A stretch of 64,000 nucleotides of DNA from Pyrus communis (taxonomy: Eukaryota; Streptophyta; Magnoliopsida; Rosales; Rosaceae), in contig NC_084815.1 of the NCBI RefSeq assembly GCF_963583255.1, positions 930,001 through 994,000 of the forward strand, read 5' to 3'. The notes under the pieces were generated by a model. That model saw only the letters and a list, made by a program, of their open reading frames with translations, had not been told where the DNA came from and ran no database searches. A program made the position numbers and the translations under genes. This document shows, in pieces, positions 35,233 to 48,086 of this stretch (positions within the stretch are counted from its first letter, which is position 1; each line of letters starts with the position of its first letter).

Positions 35233-35399
35233 TTTCTAAAAAAATTCAAGGCCTCTTGATTGACACTAAGGCCAGACCCGATCCCAAAAAAATTCAGGGC
35301 CGGCCCAGCAAAATTTTTATGGAAGATGCTATCCACACCCCTCCTAAAATTAACACGGTGTATAAAAGATTAAATAAAAAAGATAACTAGTGTATAAAG

Positions 35400-35910
35400 C
35401 ACAATTGTAGCCAAGAAAGCAGCATCATCCCACTCGAGAGGGGAGTCGACGAAATGCATCTCCCAATACTATTCATCGTATGAATGTCGATCGGGACGCA
35501 GCCTCCCGGAAGCAGCTGGAGAAACACTAACAAGGTAAAGGCATGTCCAAGATTTAAAGTACACATTTAGTAATATGCCCCAAACGCTGTTTACAACGCC
35601 AATGAAGTTTGCACAGGTACCTTCAAGTTAAGCACTTCATGTCTATGAAATATAGCTACCGCGAAAATTTACGTTCTACGACACATCAAAGGACTCTGTG
35701 CATAAATTGGCAAGGGGGAGGTGGACCTAGGTGTTTAAAAAGACCAGACGCTACTCTCTACTAATTTACATAATAACACAACGCCTCTGAGAAATTCCAC
35801 CGGGTCCATAGATTTCCACGACGATATTGTCACCAAAAGTTTTGGGTACCTTCGCTGGTTTTGCCGGAGATCCAGGATAGGAAATTCTGACTAGGTAAAA
35901 TAAACAGAAC
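35400..35910 (-). other. Probable 3' UTR of the CID-domain gene
   Basis: Moderately GC-rich, non-repetitive sequence directly after the CID stop codon. It has no open frame of note. A 3' UTR of this length is plausible; no polyadenylation site was fixed. Confidence 0.4.
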
Positions 35911-38900
35911 TTACTGTCGAGGTACTGGCTGTGTATTTGACTGATTACTTTGCCCGTAGAACCCCATACCCAGTGGCCGATAATAACCCCCAGTGGCCGG
36001 CTGCAACTGCTGCTGTTGTTGCTGCTGCTGAGGCTGCGATTGCTGTTGCTGTTGACTGGGCCTCGACATGCTCATTGAAATATGTGGAGGTATGGGGGGT
36101 GGAGGCGGTAAAGTATTTGATCCATATCCGTAAGGAACTCCACCCACCATAAGACCAGTGGATTGGACGTATTGATTCGGTGGTGGAGTTGCAGTAGATG
36201 GTGATGGCGCTGGAGGTGGTGGTGGTGGACCAAAAGGATTTTGCATCTGGTTACTTTGGGACATGGGCTGCATCGTTGCTGGGGACGCAATTGGAACACT
36301 GGTCATTGCCTGCTGGAGAGACGTAAAATAGGCTGCATTGCCGCCATCAGGATTGTTAACATCAGACATTTGTTTCTCAAGCTTGGGCCGTTTTTCTGGA
36401 GGAAACATGGATAATCCTGATGTAAATACAGCTGAAGTTAGGCTACTGGTCATCGAGGCAGCTTCTTCAGCAACAAGAGATGAAAGAACAGACGTTAACA
36501 TCTGTGCAGAAGATGTAGACGCAGCAAGCTTAGCAGCAACAGCAGCTGCAGCTGCTTTCTTGTTCTCTTCATCAGTAATTTTGACAGGGGCAAAAGAAAC
36601 CACGGCCTGCGTTGGAGGATGAGGTGGGATGCCAGTTTGTTGACGTAATGGTATATTTGGTTCTAAATCCCTGGTAGATTCAGGTGTCATGTTAACGATA
36701 TTGCTTTCGGGGTTCAGTCTCTTTTTAATATTACCTACCCTCTCAATCTGATGTCGAGCAACCTGCATGGAAACAAATAGTTCCTATTAATCACAAGGAG
36801 TAGCTAGCACGTAAAGGAATTGCATTATAAGACATGGTTTGATACGCTTTGCTTTTGGACCAACTTTATAAACAGACAAACCATTTGCGTCTCCTAATAA
36901 GTGCATCACCACAAAGGAAAAGGAAAAGAAATTGTTGATATTGTTACACCTTTCAGCAGATATTCAAACCTGATGAGTGGATTTATAACTTGGAAACAAT
37001 AAATGATCAACCACACTGTAAAAAGCAAAGCAAAGATTTCTCCATGTAAGATTAGCTCAAATTTGTAACGTTGGAACTAGAAGATTTAATTAGGGGAGGA
37101 CATATCACTATAACTGATGTTGCAAGTGTTAGCGTCCAAGAGTAATCAGCTTATTCTTATTGCCTCATCCGTCTCCTGGGAACCTTGGGACTTTATGCTT
37201 GCTATTTGGAGTTAAATGAGGGCTACCTAAATCAGTGTCTCCATTTGACATCCTTGATGGCCAGTTCTAGAAGCCAAGGCACTGGAACTACTTGGAGCTC
37301 CGAGAGCTTCACTATATAGCTTCCATAATGCTTCTCAAGAAAAAGGACTATTAGAACATTGACAGGGCAGGAACACTAAATTTCTGTGATTCTAACATCA
37401 CCCCTGAGGACTTCTTTTATATTTGATGGATAATAAAGAAGGGGGTAGGGGGAAGCATCATATTTTTCATTGATTCAACTGAGTAATAATATACAGCCTA
37501 CTGGTTCCACAAATAAAATGAAAAATGAATGAAAATTCAGAGATCATCCAAATGAGTTCAATCAAAGCAACCAAATTAGCTCAATCAGCACCCCCAAATT
37601 AGCTAAACCAAATTAGCTCAATCATCCCTAAAACAGAAGGATCTCACTCCCAGCTTGCTGCAAATGAAATCTGATGAGAATATAGCGTTTAAGAATGGGA
37701 AAAACAAGAACAAACTCCAGAAATCGAAAAACAAATAACCAAGATAAATAACACCAAGAATTTACGTGGTTTGGCAATATGTGCCTACGTCCAAGGGACA
37801 GCAACAACAATCTTTCCCTATATCAATAATGAGTACAACCAATAATCTTGCCAAATCTCTAGAACTAGGACTTGACGATAAACCTGAAAGAACAAGAACA
37901 AGAAATACACTCTTTCTTTTCTTTTCTCTCGCACACACTTTACAATATTCTCTCACTCTAATCCCTTGAGTGGTATACAATTTATTGTTTTGCTCCTTCC
38001 TCAAAACTAGTACAATAGCCCCTTTATATAGACATAATAAAGGTCTTCTTCAATAAGGATTACTAATCCTAATTGAAATCTAGTTATGAATCCTTCTCCA
38101 ATTGAGAAACTAACTCCAATTGGGAAAACAGCTCCAATTGGGAAAACAATTTAATCCTCTAAGACTATTAATTCCCAATAGACTTAGGACAACTTATCAT
38201 GGGCTGGAAAAAACCCAACAAAATCAAGAACATGCTACGAGATTTCAGAAAAACTTGAGCAACTTGAGCCTACTAAAAGCACTTACGGTTATTCAATTTT
38301 GTGTTAGTCACAGCTAGTCACAAAGCCAAAGACGAGGGAGTTCTTTCTGTCAGTTTTATTACCATAGATCCTCAAGTAAATCAAGCCAAGAACCAAGACA
38401 GCATCTAAGCAAGGTGAGGTTTAAGTATAAGACAAGAACCAATACGATGGAGGAGCCAAGTTATAAATTCAATAGGTTAAAGTCTTTCTACTTTCTTTTG
38501 TAATAAATGCAGTTAGTCTGCAAGTTCTTTGAGTTTGTGTCTCTCTATGTTACAATATTAATTATTAGGTGTCACAAATTCAGTCTTTAAAATACTTGTG
38601 CATATTAATGTGGATCTTTCCATATCCATGTACCAACTAGCCTATAAAAAGGGCTACTTTGTAAGCTTTTGAAAATAAGTGTTAATGAAAAGAACTTTGG
38701 GTTTCCTGCTTGTGTTGTGAGGCACAACCACCTTGGAGTGATTACCGCCCAACCCATACAAATTAAGGGCTGGTTTGGTATTGTTGTGCTTTGAAAAAAA
38801 AGCTGCTTCTGTTGTGCTATGAGAATAAGCAGTTGTAAAATAAAGCAGCAAAGTGTTTGGTAAACTTTTTTGTAAAAGTGCTTTTGAAAAAAAAAAAAAA

Positions 38901-41900
38901 CAATATTATAGTGTTTGGTAAACTTTTATGTAAAACAGATGTGAAAAAAAACCGGTTTTTCAAAGCTGGGTTTTGCAGCTTCTTGTTTTTGGTTTTTTTT
39001 CACCAAAACTGTGAAAAAAAAGCTGAAGCTGAATGTTTACCAAACACAAAAACAGCTCCCAACTTTTTTTTATACCAGCTTTTTTCAGAATCACCTCAGT
39101 ACCAAACCAGACCTAAAAGCTCCAACACATAGAAATTAAACGCTCTAGCAAAATAATTACCGCCCAACCCCAGCTAAGTCCCAACTTAGGAGAGATTTTT
39201 ATGTGTACCCAGAACACAAAGTGGTGCACCACATGTCATAATATAAGTGGACGACATGGTTGATATGTCACACTTTTAGGGTATATTTCTCATGTCCCTC
39301 CACATATATTATGACATGTGGTGTACCGCCTCGTATTCCAGGTACACTCAAAAATCTCTTTCAACTTAGAGTGGAAAACTCTTACATCTTTATCACTGCC
39401 AACGCCTGATAGGCCATAAGAAATAAAAAACCAAATTGTAAATTATGAGGAAAGGTATTGCCCGTATTTTAATGTACAGTTAAAAAAAGAGTTTAGAGAT
39501 CATTTTATATCAACCTAAACACTCAACGAAATAATATTTCTATTTAAAGTCGTAAAAAATGAACATCCAGTAGGATGGGAAAAGCTTATTAATCAAAGAT
39601 CTTAGAAATTTATATGCCTTCAACATTTTACTTGTTTATTTTCTTTTACAGAGTCAGTCTGAGAGTCAGCCAAAATTGATGCATGTTGATGACATTATTG
39701 CAGACCCAAATTCAATTAAATTTTTCTGGGCAAATTTAAAATCGTTGAACTTTTTAATCAAAATTTAAAATTGTCTTTCAATTCAATATTACTTCTATTC
39801 TGGGACTTCATATGCTTCTAAATAAGTTTGTTTTCTCAACCCTTCTCAAGATTATGACTTCTAAAACTTGCTGACGCAAAAACCCATCTGCTAAAGGACG
39901 AAAGACAATACACATACTAAAACAGAACCGCTCAATAGATCAGATGCATCGAAGAGAGACCTAGAACTGATACAGGACAGATTTGAACCAAACTGACTTG
40001 GGTTAAAATTACAAATTAGAATTCACATAGGGAAGATTTAAAGCAAACAAAAGTAAAGAAAAAGAGAGAGCATATGCATCAAAATACAAACTAGCATCAC
40101 TAACGAACTAAACACCCTTGACAGCTCATCATAATTAATTGTCTTGGATATATGCACATCTAAATGCATATGGTAATTAAGACCTAAAGTTGATACACAT
40201 GTATCATATTCCATTCTCAGCTACAATATATACACACGCACAGAAGGGAGTCACATCAAGATTCAGTTTTCCCACAGTTTAGTTTACCTTCAAGCTAACT
40301 TGTTCCTACAAAACACAACCAAATTAATTCTTATTCTAACTACAAACATCATTTAGCCTTTTCAATCAATAGATCTCAACATTTGAGGGATGCAGGAATC
40401 AAACTCAAGATTTCATTATCAACAGAATCAAGGCACTGGGTTTATAATACGACAATTTCTGTTAGCTAGAAAAGATTATGAGGAACCGGTGTTGACGACT
40501 AGCTGATCTCGATAACATTCAGAGATAAAAACTCTCGTAAATGAAATTATAAAGGCTTTGTAAATGCACACCATTTCCAATAAACAGACTTCTTAATTTT
40601 AAGAGGGCTAAATAGAGATTAGTTAGGTACTTTTACCTGCAATTGAGTGCGAACAACTTCCAGCTTTGATTCCTGTAACAGTTATATTAGCAAGTAAACA
40701 TCAGTCTCTGAAATCTTAAACAAAACAGCAGAAGCAGAAGTGATAACATAAGTGGAATAGAAAAAAGATTTGTACTTGATCCTGGAGTGCTTCTTTAAGC
40801 TGCAAAACCAAGGTAGATCTTGTTGCCTCCGAACTTTCAAGCTGCCCAACAGATTGATTAAGTACATCTTCCTGCTCTTTCAAATCATCCAACAATGTGG
40901 ATACCGGCTGAGTTCCTGATTACAGTTTATAACAGGGAAAAATCAATAAAACCATTCTACACAGCACTAAGACAATATACCTCAGGAGACAGAATTATTT
41001 TTTTACTGAAAGCATCAAAGAGTTCAACCATCTTCACTAAATTACACACATGAAAATCAAAACATTGTATATATCAGCATACCTATCAAAGGAAGATTTT
41101 TCGTTGATCTTAAGTGTCTGGATGGATTTAGATTTTCAGATCCATTTGGTTAACTTGACATAGGATTTCAATTAAGCAGTTCAATTAATTTAAAAATTAT
41201 TGCTCATGACCCACACAACCCAAGAACAGTGAACCATGGCCCATGACTGTAGCTCATTATCTGTGGGGTATTGCTTGTCAGTTACTGTAACTGATGAAAC
41301 ACAACTTGCAACATGTAACTTACATTGCAAGTCGTATTTCACCACTAGTAATAGAAACTTGAACTGGTGATATCTAGGTTGCTGTTATCCTTGGGTATGG
41401 CTTGTGATAAAGACAAAGGAGTGAAGGTAAACTTGCACTCTCTCCCCTTAAGTATGGCTTGTATAATGATTTTCAGTATCCAGGTTGCTGATATCCCTGG
41501 GTATGGCTTGTGACTTACTGTTTAAATAATACATTGATGTTATCAAATAATACCTTTTAGATATCACAATCATAAGGTCATAGCAACTAACGGTTTTAAA
41601 GTTCCTCAATTAACTTAAATCACAGAAGGGAAACAAAACATACACAAAGATAGGTGTAGATTCAATGGATAGCAACTTCGTATTCTATTTATATGGTCAT
41701 TCCTAAATAGTAACACCCAGAAACGGATACTCATTTCAAATAATACTTGTTTTAGGATTTTCCTTTTTTTCTCAGTCTGAACCTTGCAATTGTTACTCCT
41801 AGAACTACACTCGAGACAGACATTGTAAAAGACAAAGATGAGACCATTTGAGCAATCATATAAACCAATTCAATTTTCCCCTAGCAGTCTATTAATGATG

Positions 41901-44900
41901 CGTATTTGCATCTGAGCCAAAAAATAGACAAGTCACAGAGCCTTTTGAGATCAACTCATGAAAAAAAATGAAAATTCACACAAAATAACTTGGACAACAT
42001 TCTTGACCATGAACCAATGGTACAATACAAAGCCTATTCATAGTTCTCAAGTTATTAAGAACGAAATAATGTGATTAAAAAAAGAGACAGATAGCCTGTC
42101 ATACTGATGTGAGACTTTTCAATCACTTGGCAAAGATTAATTAAACCTCTCTACGACTTGGAAATGAGATAAGTTGCTAATTTTAATTTAACTAGAAATT
42201 GGCTGAACGGACAACCAGGTCAAAGAAAGAGAGGTCTAAGGAGGAGGTGAGCATCAAGAAGGAAGAAGGGAGGGGTGAGCATCAAGAAGGAAGAAGGGAA
42301 GAGATGAGCATCAAGAAGGAAGAAGGGAGAAGGTGAGGAAGGGGGCAAACTAAGATCTAAATTCTATACAAAGAACGGGAAATGATGCTATTCCTTCTTT
42401 GATGCTTTGTATTGTCTAGCCATATTTAAAAGCTTTGCTCCTGTTTGCTTCTTTTAATGTACAACTCTAAAGTATGCACTAACATCCATTTGAAGAACAG
42501 ACGAAACAAAAATGGCCAAAAACTGCTACAAAGTATCCTCAAAGGTTCAAAACTTCTAGCATTCCTCTCCCTCACAAACACCACATAATACAACTATACA
42601 ATGAGAAATAGGGTCAAAACATCTTCTTCCTAAACTATCAAAAGAAAATAAGACCAAAAATATCTTTCACTCTCATATTATCAAATTTTTTTTTTTGAAA
42701 GGACACTCATATTATCAAAATAAAATGACCATCTTAATAAAGCCACATGAGTGTTCATTCAAACAGATCAAAATATAATGACCATCTTAGTAAAAATATA
42801 CTATTTTTTTTCTTTCAGATAAGAATCACGCAAAACCACACTCAATACATTCCACCTAGATCACATCAACTATAAATGCAACCAATCCAGATGGGTTACA
42901 CAGTACACTAAATACACAGCATCCATAAAATGCAAAGAGGAAGCAGAAAATCTAATTCGTCCGGCATAAAAGTCAACCACTCCCTGTCTTCAAAAATTAT
43001 TCTCTTCCATTACAACCATGTAGTAGGTTCTCCTATTGGGCAGAGTTTAAAAGCTCTCTTAGTGGGCAGAGTTTAAATTCTCTCCTAGTGGCCAGAGTTT
43101 AAAGAATCTCTTACTGGCCCCCACCCACAGAAAGACCCCTGTCAACAATGCATAGCTATTCTTAGAAAAATCATGCAACAAGTTACAACATATTTGTGAA
43201 CTGCAGGAGCAATGTAAAAAGATGTGCCCTGTTGATTCACCAGCTAATTTAAACAGCCACAGCAATGAGATAAGGAAACATAGGATCTTTTTAAAGTGTA
43301 GCACAAGTACCCAGACACATGAATAGAACACTGCTTTCTATCAGGCTAAGCTTAACTCAAAGATATATTATTGGTACAAGACAACAAATTTGAAACATCC
43401 ACAAACACCCTGTCATTTGGGTTTCTTGGGATGATTTAAGTTCCAAGACAAGGCTAAGAAGGAAAATATGGATCTAAGGTGGACAAAACCAGATTATGAT
43501 CACATAATATCTATGATCAAAGGAAAGAAAATTGAAGGGGATGAATCACCTACCCTAGTATCCTCCAGAACTGGATTCTAGTCCAATTACGAACCACAAA
43601 TTTTGAACTAGGAGACTAGAAATAGCCCTGAGAAACATATTTCCTAGGGCATTGAAACAAAGTCAAAATAAACAGAACCTAGTTTTCACACCGTAAGAGT
43701 CTTCTGTTTTGTCATCTAATCCTATGACTCATCGAACAAAGTCACATATAAACAAAATTTGTGAACTTAACCACATGTCCTAACTCTTACCATGAATCAA
43801 GGTGTTTTCAACATCTTCATCAATTTTACCCACATAAAGTACAGCAGCACTACACTTGTTTAAAGCAGCTTCTTCGGTAAGATGTTCATCAAGAACAGGT
43901 TGAAATGCGGTAAGTATTTTTTCTGGCAGACCTCCAACAGCCAATTTCTGAGGTTTAGAAGAATAATAAGGCATGTACAAGCTCACAATAAATAAGAATA
44001 CAATTATAGGCATTGAATATAAATCAACATTAAAGACTGCCCAAAGTGCTTACAAGTCTAACTGAGTGTGCATCCCTCTTCACTATCTTGATAGGATTTG
44101 AACCCTTTCCATTGCTTACAGGTGGAGCGGGATGATTGTTTCCCATCATGTCATCTTTAAGACTCTGCCCTCGAGACCCAAAAACCTTCCTTTCTTCCCA
44201 TATGTCAACCTGAACAAACGAGATAGCTTACAGATGAAATAATGAGACTAGATTGCTAGGCACAAATCAAAAGGAAGCATAAATAAGAGTAGACACTAAA
44301 ATGGTTCCCTCTAGTCCATTACATAGAAAGAAAGGAGATTGTCTTCTGAAGAGTGGGAGCAAACTAAGATTTTTTTGGATTAATAGGAGGTGCTAACTCA
44401 GTTAGGTAGTGAAATCCTCTGAGGTCTAAAAAGGACTTAGGTTCAGATTCCACTTCGATGAAATTACAAACACTGCAGAATCTTTAAAATTTCTCAGGCC
44501 CATGCTATAGACTTAAGTCACTTAACATTGTAGTCTAAGGTCATGCAAATGCATGCATGCACACATCCAAATATCTATCTATGGTAATCATACAGCCATT
44601 TACTACTGTTAATTGTAAAACAAAAGAGAACATTCATAAATGCTCACCAGTCTTGTGGCAGCTTTCTTTACATGTTGATCACCATTTTCATAAACATACT
44701 TGAGAGCTGCAGGAAGGACCTTCCAGAATTCATTCACAAATTCACTGCCCTTTCGCCTACTGTTTTGCAATATGTCATTAGCCAAATATAGACAAGCCAC
44801 ACGCTGATCTTTCTGGGCAGAATTAAAACATTTATCCCATGTTTCAACAATTTGCCTTGCTTTCTTTCGGTGAGAAATACACCAATGAGACAGAGCTGTT

Positions 44901-46272
44901 AAATGATTAAAGAAGCACATAATATAAACATCAAAGTTGGAGCTAAGTGTTCAGGTAGTACATTATATCTATGAACAAATCTCATAAAATAAGAACTACA
45001 AGTATTGTCGATACATCCAGAAATCAATATATGTGCCCATCAAATATGTTTACCGTACCAAAGAAATACCATTTTCTATAGCATACGATATAACTTCATG
45101 ATGAATAAGAACCAAAAATAAAAAATAAAAATCCTATTATAACATATCGAGATCATAAAAATAATCAATTAACGGTTATTGACATCATCACTGCAACACT
45201 TAAGTTTTATAAACAAAATATTATAGTGTAGAACGAGAAACAATATATCCTTAAGGGGAGGAAAAGGTGGGAGCATATATATGCACAAAAATAGTCCTCC
45301 ATATAATTTAAAAGTTATGTTTCCTTTTATAAGAAAGAAATGTTACTGCTACTCAACAAAGTGCAAACAAAGTGGACAAGATATCACCCCAGAACATACA
45401 TCACAGTACAGTCAAACTTAATAAGAATCATATTCTATGACACCAAAATAGTATCTATCGAAAAGTGAATTACAGAAGTTATTTACATAATCTATACTAT
45501 TACTAAGGGAAGTATAGACATAAAAAGGACCAACTTTACAAAAAAACAAAAAATATAGGCACTACAATATAAAATGGACCTCCTACATGCTTTTTTTTTT
45601 TTTTTACAAATTTTACCCTTAATAAAAGAAAATAAAATATATAATATCGATAACTAGAAACTAAAATTCATCCAATAAAATAAAAATACAACAATCTCTA
45701 CACAATCTTTTCAGCACTCTCTCTTCCCCTACAGTAAAAACCACCACTCTCTCTTTATCTCTTTTTTTCCTCCTACAATAACAGTCATTCTAACATGCAA
45801 TATATGTGTGACAGTTGCTAGTAAACTATAGCACAACGAGAACATAGATACAGTTGAAATGTCACCAACTAATGCAATGTTGATACAGCCGAAAACAAGA
45901 GCATACAGAAAAGGCAAAAACTTTAACATTACAAGTTTTTTCACAAATCTAAAATTAGGGAAAAGTTTAAATTTGTATTGAATTAGATTTAGCAAGATCC
46001 AAGTAATATAAAATGTAAATATAGTATGTTATTCTAACAAAAAATTCTTATAAAAAAGTATGTTAAAGAGTAGATGCGTAATACAGCCACACAGAAACAA
46101 ATATGATTCCCTCATTGTAAACATGACTATCATAACATAAATTAGCTAAACCATGTAGTACTATACAGAGGGGATTTCTTAAGAGGATACATTCAATGCA
46201 TTGTTGTGAACTGTTGAGTTTCGAAAGCTTGTCAGCCAATATCTGTCCGTCAAATGCTTCAACGTTACTCAT
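35911..46272 (-). CDS. CID-domain protein (RNA polymerase II CTD-interacting, RPRD/Rtt103-like)
   Basis: CID modules bind the phosphorylated CTD of RNA polymerase II and link transcription to 3' processing. Seven coding exons join in frame: 46191-46272, 44648-44895, 44054-44209, 43791-43947, 40776-40915, 40637-40672 and 35911-36762, giving 556 residues. Start MSNVEAFDGQILADKLSKLN; the CID covers about residues 3-130 with LSHWCISHRKKARQIVETWD, YLANDILQNSRRKGSEFV and VDIWEERKVFG. Residues about 220-285 look like a coiled coil (LLDDLKEQEDVLNQSVGQLE). The C-terminal exon is Ala-, Pro- and Gln-rich, with PPPPPP and poly-Gln tracts coded by CAG/CAA. Introns 1, 4 and 6 are 1.3, 2.9 and 3.9 kb; intron 6 holds a solo LTR and two MITEs. 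A GTAAGT donor near 46870 suggests a leader exon upstream. Some plant databases label this family ENTH/VHS. Confidence 0.93.
37672..38220 (-). mobile_element. Solo LTR, 549 bp, AAATC target duplication, in CID intron 6
   Basis: Plus-strand ends TGATGAGAATATAGCG and GGAAAAAACCCAACA; read on the minus strand it begins TGTTGGGTTTTTTCC. It is flanked by AAATC at 37667-37671 and 38221-38225. A TATATAAAGGGGC promoter-like word on the minus strand (38022-38034) supports the LTR reading and its orientation. No internal domain. Probably Copia-like, by size and ends only. Confidence 0.82.
38767..39113. mobile_element. PIF/Harbinger-type MITE, 347 bp, TAA target duplication
   Basis: The left end GGGCTGGTTTGGTATTG pairs with the right end CAGTACCAAACCAGACC, and AAAAAAAAGCTG inner words also pair. 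It is flanked by TAA at 38764-38766 and 39114-39116. Same family as 50994-51206 and 62712-63123. In CID intron 6. Confidence 0.8.
39190..39361. mobile_element. 172-bp palindromic MITE with 8-bp target duplication
   Basis: The left arm has AGAGATTTTTATGTGTACC and CACCACATGTCATAATATAA; the right arm carries the reverse complements, ending GGTACACTCAAAAATCTCT. Flanks are CAACTTAG at 39182-39189 and 39362-39369. In CID intron 6. Confidence 0.8.
42244..42332. repeat. Three 28-29-bp tandem units in CID intron 4
   Basis: TGAGCATCAAGAAGGAAGAA recurs at 42248, 42276 and 42305. It is a local minisatellite in noncoding DNA. Confidence 0.9.
43030..43119. repeat. Three tandem units of about 28 bp in CID intron 4
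   Basis: CTCCTATTGGGCAGAGTTTAA, CTCTTAGTGGGCAGAGTTTAA and CTCCTAGTGGCCAGAGTTTAA follow each other at about 28-bp spacing. Intronic minisatellite. Confidence 0.85.
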
Positions 46273-47040
46273 TATGCTGTTGCTCAGTTTTTTACATCCC
46301 CTGCCACAATAACTGTATTGGTATGCTAAAAAAACTAAAAATAAATGCTGAAAATGCATTTCGAACTTGTAAAGTTTTTAACTTTATTTTCACCCATTTA
46401 AGTACAAGATTGCATTAACAGAATAAACAATTATTTACACAAATCCTGGTACTCAATATCGTCCCGTCTTGCTACATATTTACATGCTATCACAGTGAGA
46501 TAAACACTAAATAAACAAAAAATCCCCCATTTCCTAAACTAAAATTTTCAAATTAAATAAATGTAAAAAATTTAAAATTTACGTACAATTTGTAAAGTTT
46601 TTAACTTTCTTCGACCCATTCAAGTATGGGATTCAATCAACAGAATAAACAATCTTTACACTGATCCTGCAACATATTTCAATTCAATCAGAGCTAAAAA
46701 TAAATAAAAAAGATAACCCATTTCCTAGATAAAAAATTGAAATTAACCAAATTCTAGGGTTTAGACAAAAAAACGTCCACGCACAGCTTCGAACCGAAAC
46801 GCCGTTAGGGAATCGAATCGGAGAGAAGGACGGAAATGAAGAAGGAGGAGGGATGGCATGGTTCGGGGACTTACCGGAGCAGAAGCGGATGGACGTCGCT
46901 CTCTCTCTCTCTTCTTCCGGCAACTTTTGCCAAGGCCCGAGTGCGTTCGGTCCCTCTCCTCCCTATGTGGGCTGAAACGACGCCGGGCTATATACGATAT
47001 TTGCTTTACTCTTCCCTTTCCCAAAACCTTCAACTAGTCC
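46273..47040 (-). promoter_or_regulatory. CID gene leader exon, leader intron and promoter
   Basis: On the minus strand a GTAAGT donor at about 46864-46869 follows a CG-rich, GA-repeat-containing stretch (46870-47030) that looks like a plant 5' leader exon. The coding start at 46272 would then lie after a leader intron of about 0.6 kb. No transcript evidence. Confidence 0.45.
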
Positions 47041-47216
47041 TCAAGCAAAAAATAAATAAAAATATGGGTTAGCCCCGAACTTTGCCCATTTTTTTAAATT
47101 TAACCACTACCTTTTAATATGTTATGAATGAGTACATAAAACTCGAATTGATACCAAAAATGTATTTTTCAATCGCATATGCACTTTTAAGTACCTTCGG
47201 TAAAAAAAGGTTAGGT

Positions 47217-47345
47217 TTTTTTTCTGTTATTTACACCAAAGGAGAAGAAGTGAGCTTAGCTCACAATGATTAATAATAATGTGGTTCAAATTCGCATTTG
47301 GCGAGAATCGAACCTAAAACCTCTTAAGTACAAACAAAAAAAAAT
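47217..47345 (-). mobile_element. tRNA-derived SINE, reverse orientation
   Basis: Read on the minus strand: a pol III B-box-like GGTTCGATTCTCGCC (47300-47314), then GTGAGCTAAGCTCA, ending in an A-tail that appears as the T run at 47217-47224. It shares its 3' part with fragments at 10366-10663. It lies between the divergent CID and COMM genes. Target duplication not resolved. Confidence 0.65.
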
Positions 47346-48086
47346 ACAATTACACCGTAGTACTAAATGGCAAGTCTAGAACTCTCTTAAAACTATTTCT
47401 TATCAACCAATTTACCTCGGCATTTAGGGCCTTTTGTCTAAACACTCGGCATTTAGGGCCTTTTGTCTGGACTTGGCCACTTAACTTTTAGTACTATGAG
47501 ACTATCAGCGACGAATACAGGACCCCTTGATCAGCCTCCAGACCTACTGACTAAAATTCATCGAAAATTGTTATAACCCTTTGTCACCATATTGAATAAA
47601 TTAAATAGAACCAACGAATATGATTAAACAGAAATATGTGAAAGTTAAAAAAGAACGTGTGTTTATAAGTCTCTTGTTTTGTGACCACTTTTAGATATGT
47701 TGTGTTTGAGTCTCATTGCTCATTAGAGCATGTCTTAAGAACTAAATTGAGTAAAAAGTATCGTTTAAAGAAGGTTATTTTCACCCAACGAGTATTAAAT
47801 CAATGGAGTTAAATGGTGCTACTTACATACCTATTTTTATTTTTCTCACTCTTATTTCAATTTCGATTATCGAATTCGAATGACTTGAAGAAAATCAGTG
47901 AAAAGAAATTACCGTAAATCAAATGAATACGACAAGCATAATTAGTCGTGCCGATGACGTGCTTGGGCCGTGTTTGACACCTCAAGATCCAATACTAATA
48001 AGGCCCAAGCCCCTAAAGACTCATTGCCGCTGGAATGCGCTTGTGCTATTAGCATCAGCATGTGAACCATCTCAGAGCAAATACAA
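47346..48086. other. Intergenic upstream of the COMM-domain gene
   Basis: Contains a 22-bp direct repeat (CGGCATTTAGGGCCTTTTGT at 47418 and 47447). Near 47810-47910 there is a degraded member of the palindromic MITE family seen at 15402. The COMM gene promoter must lie here. Confidence 0.45.
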
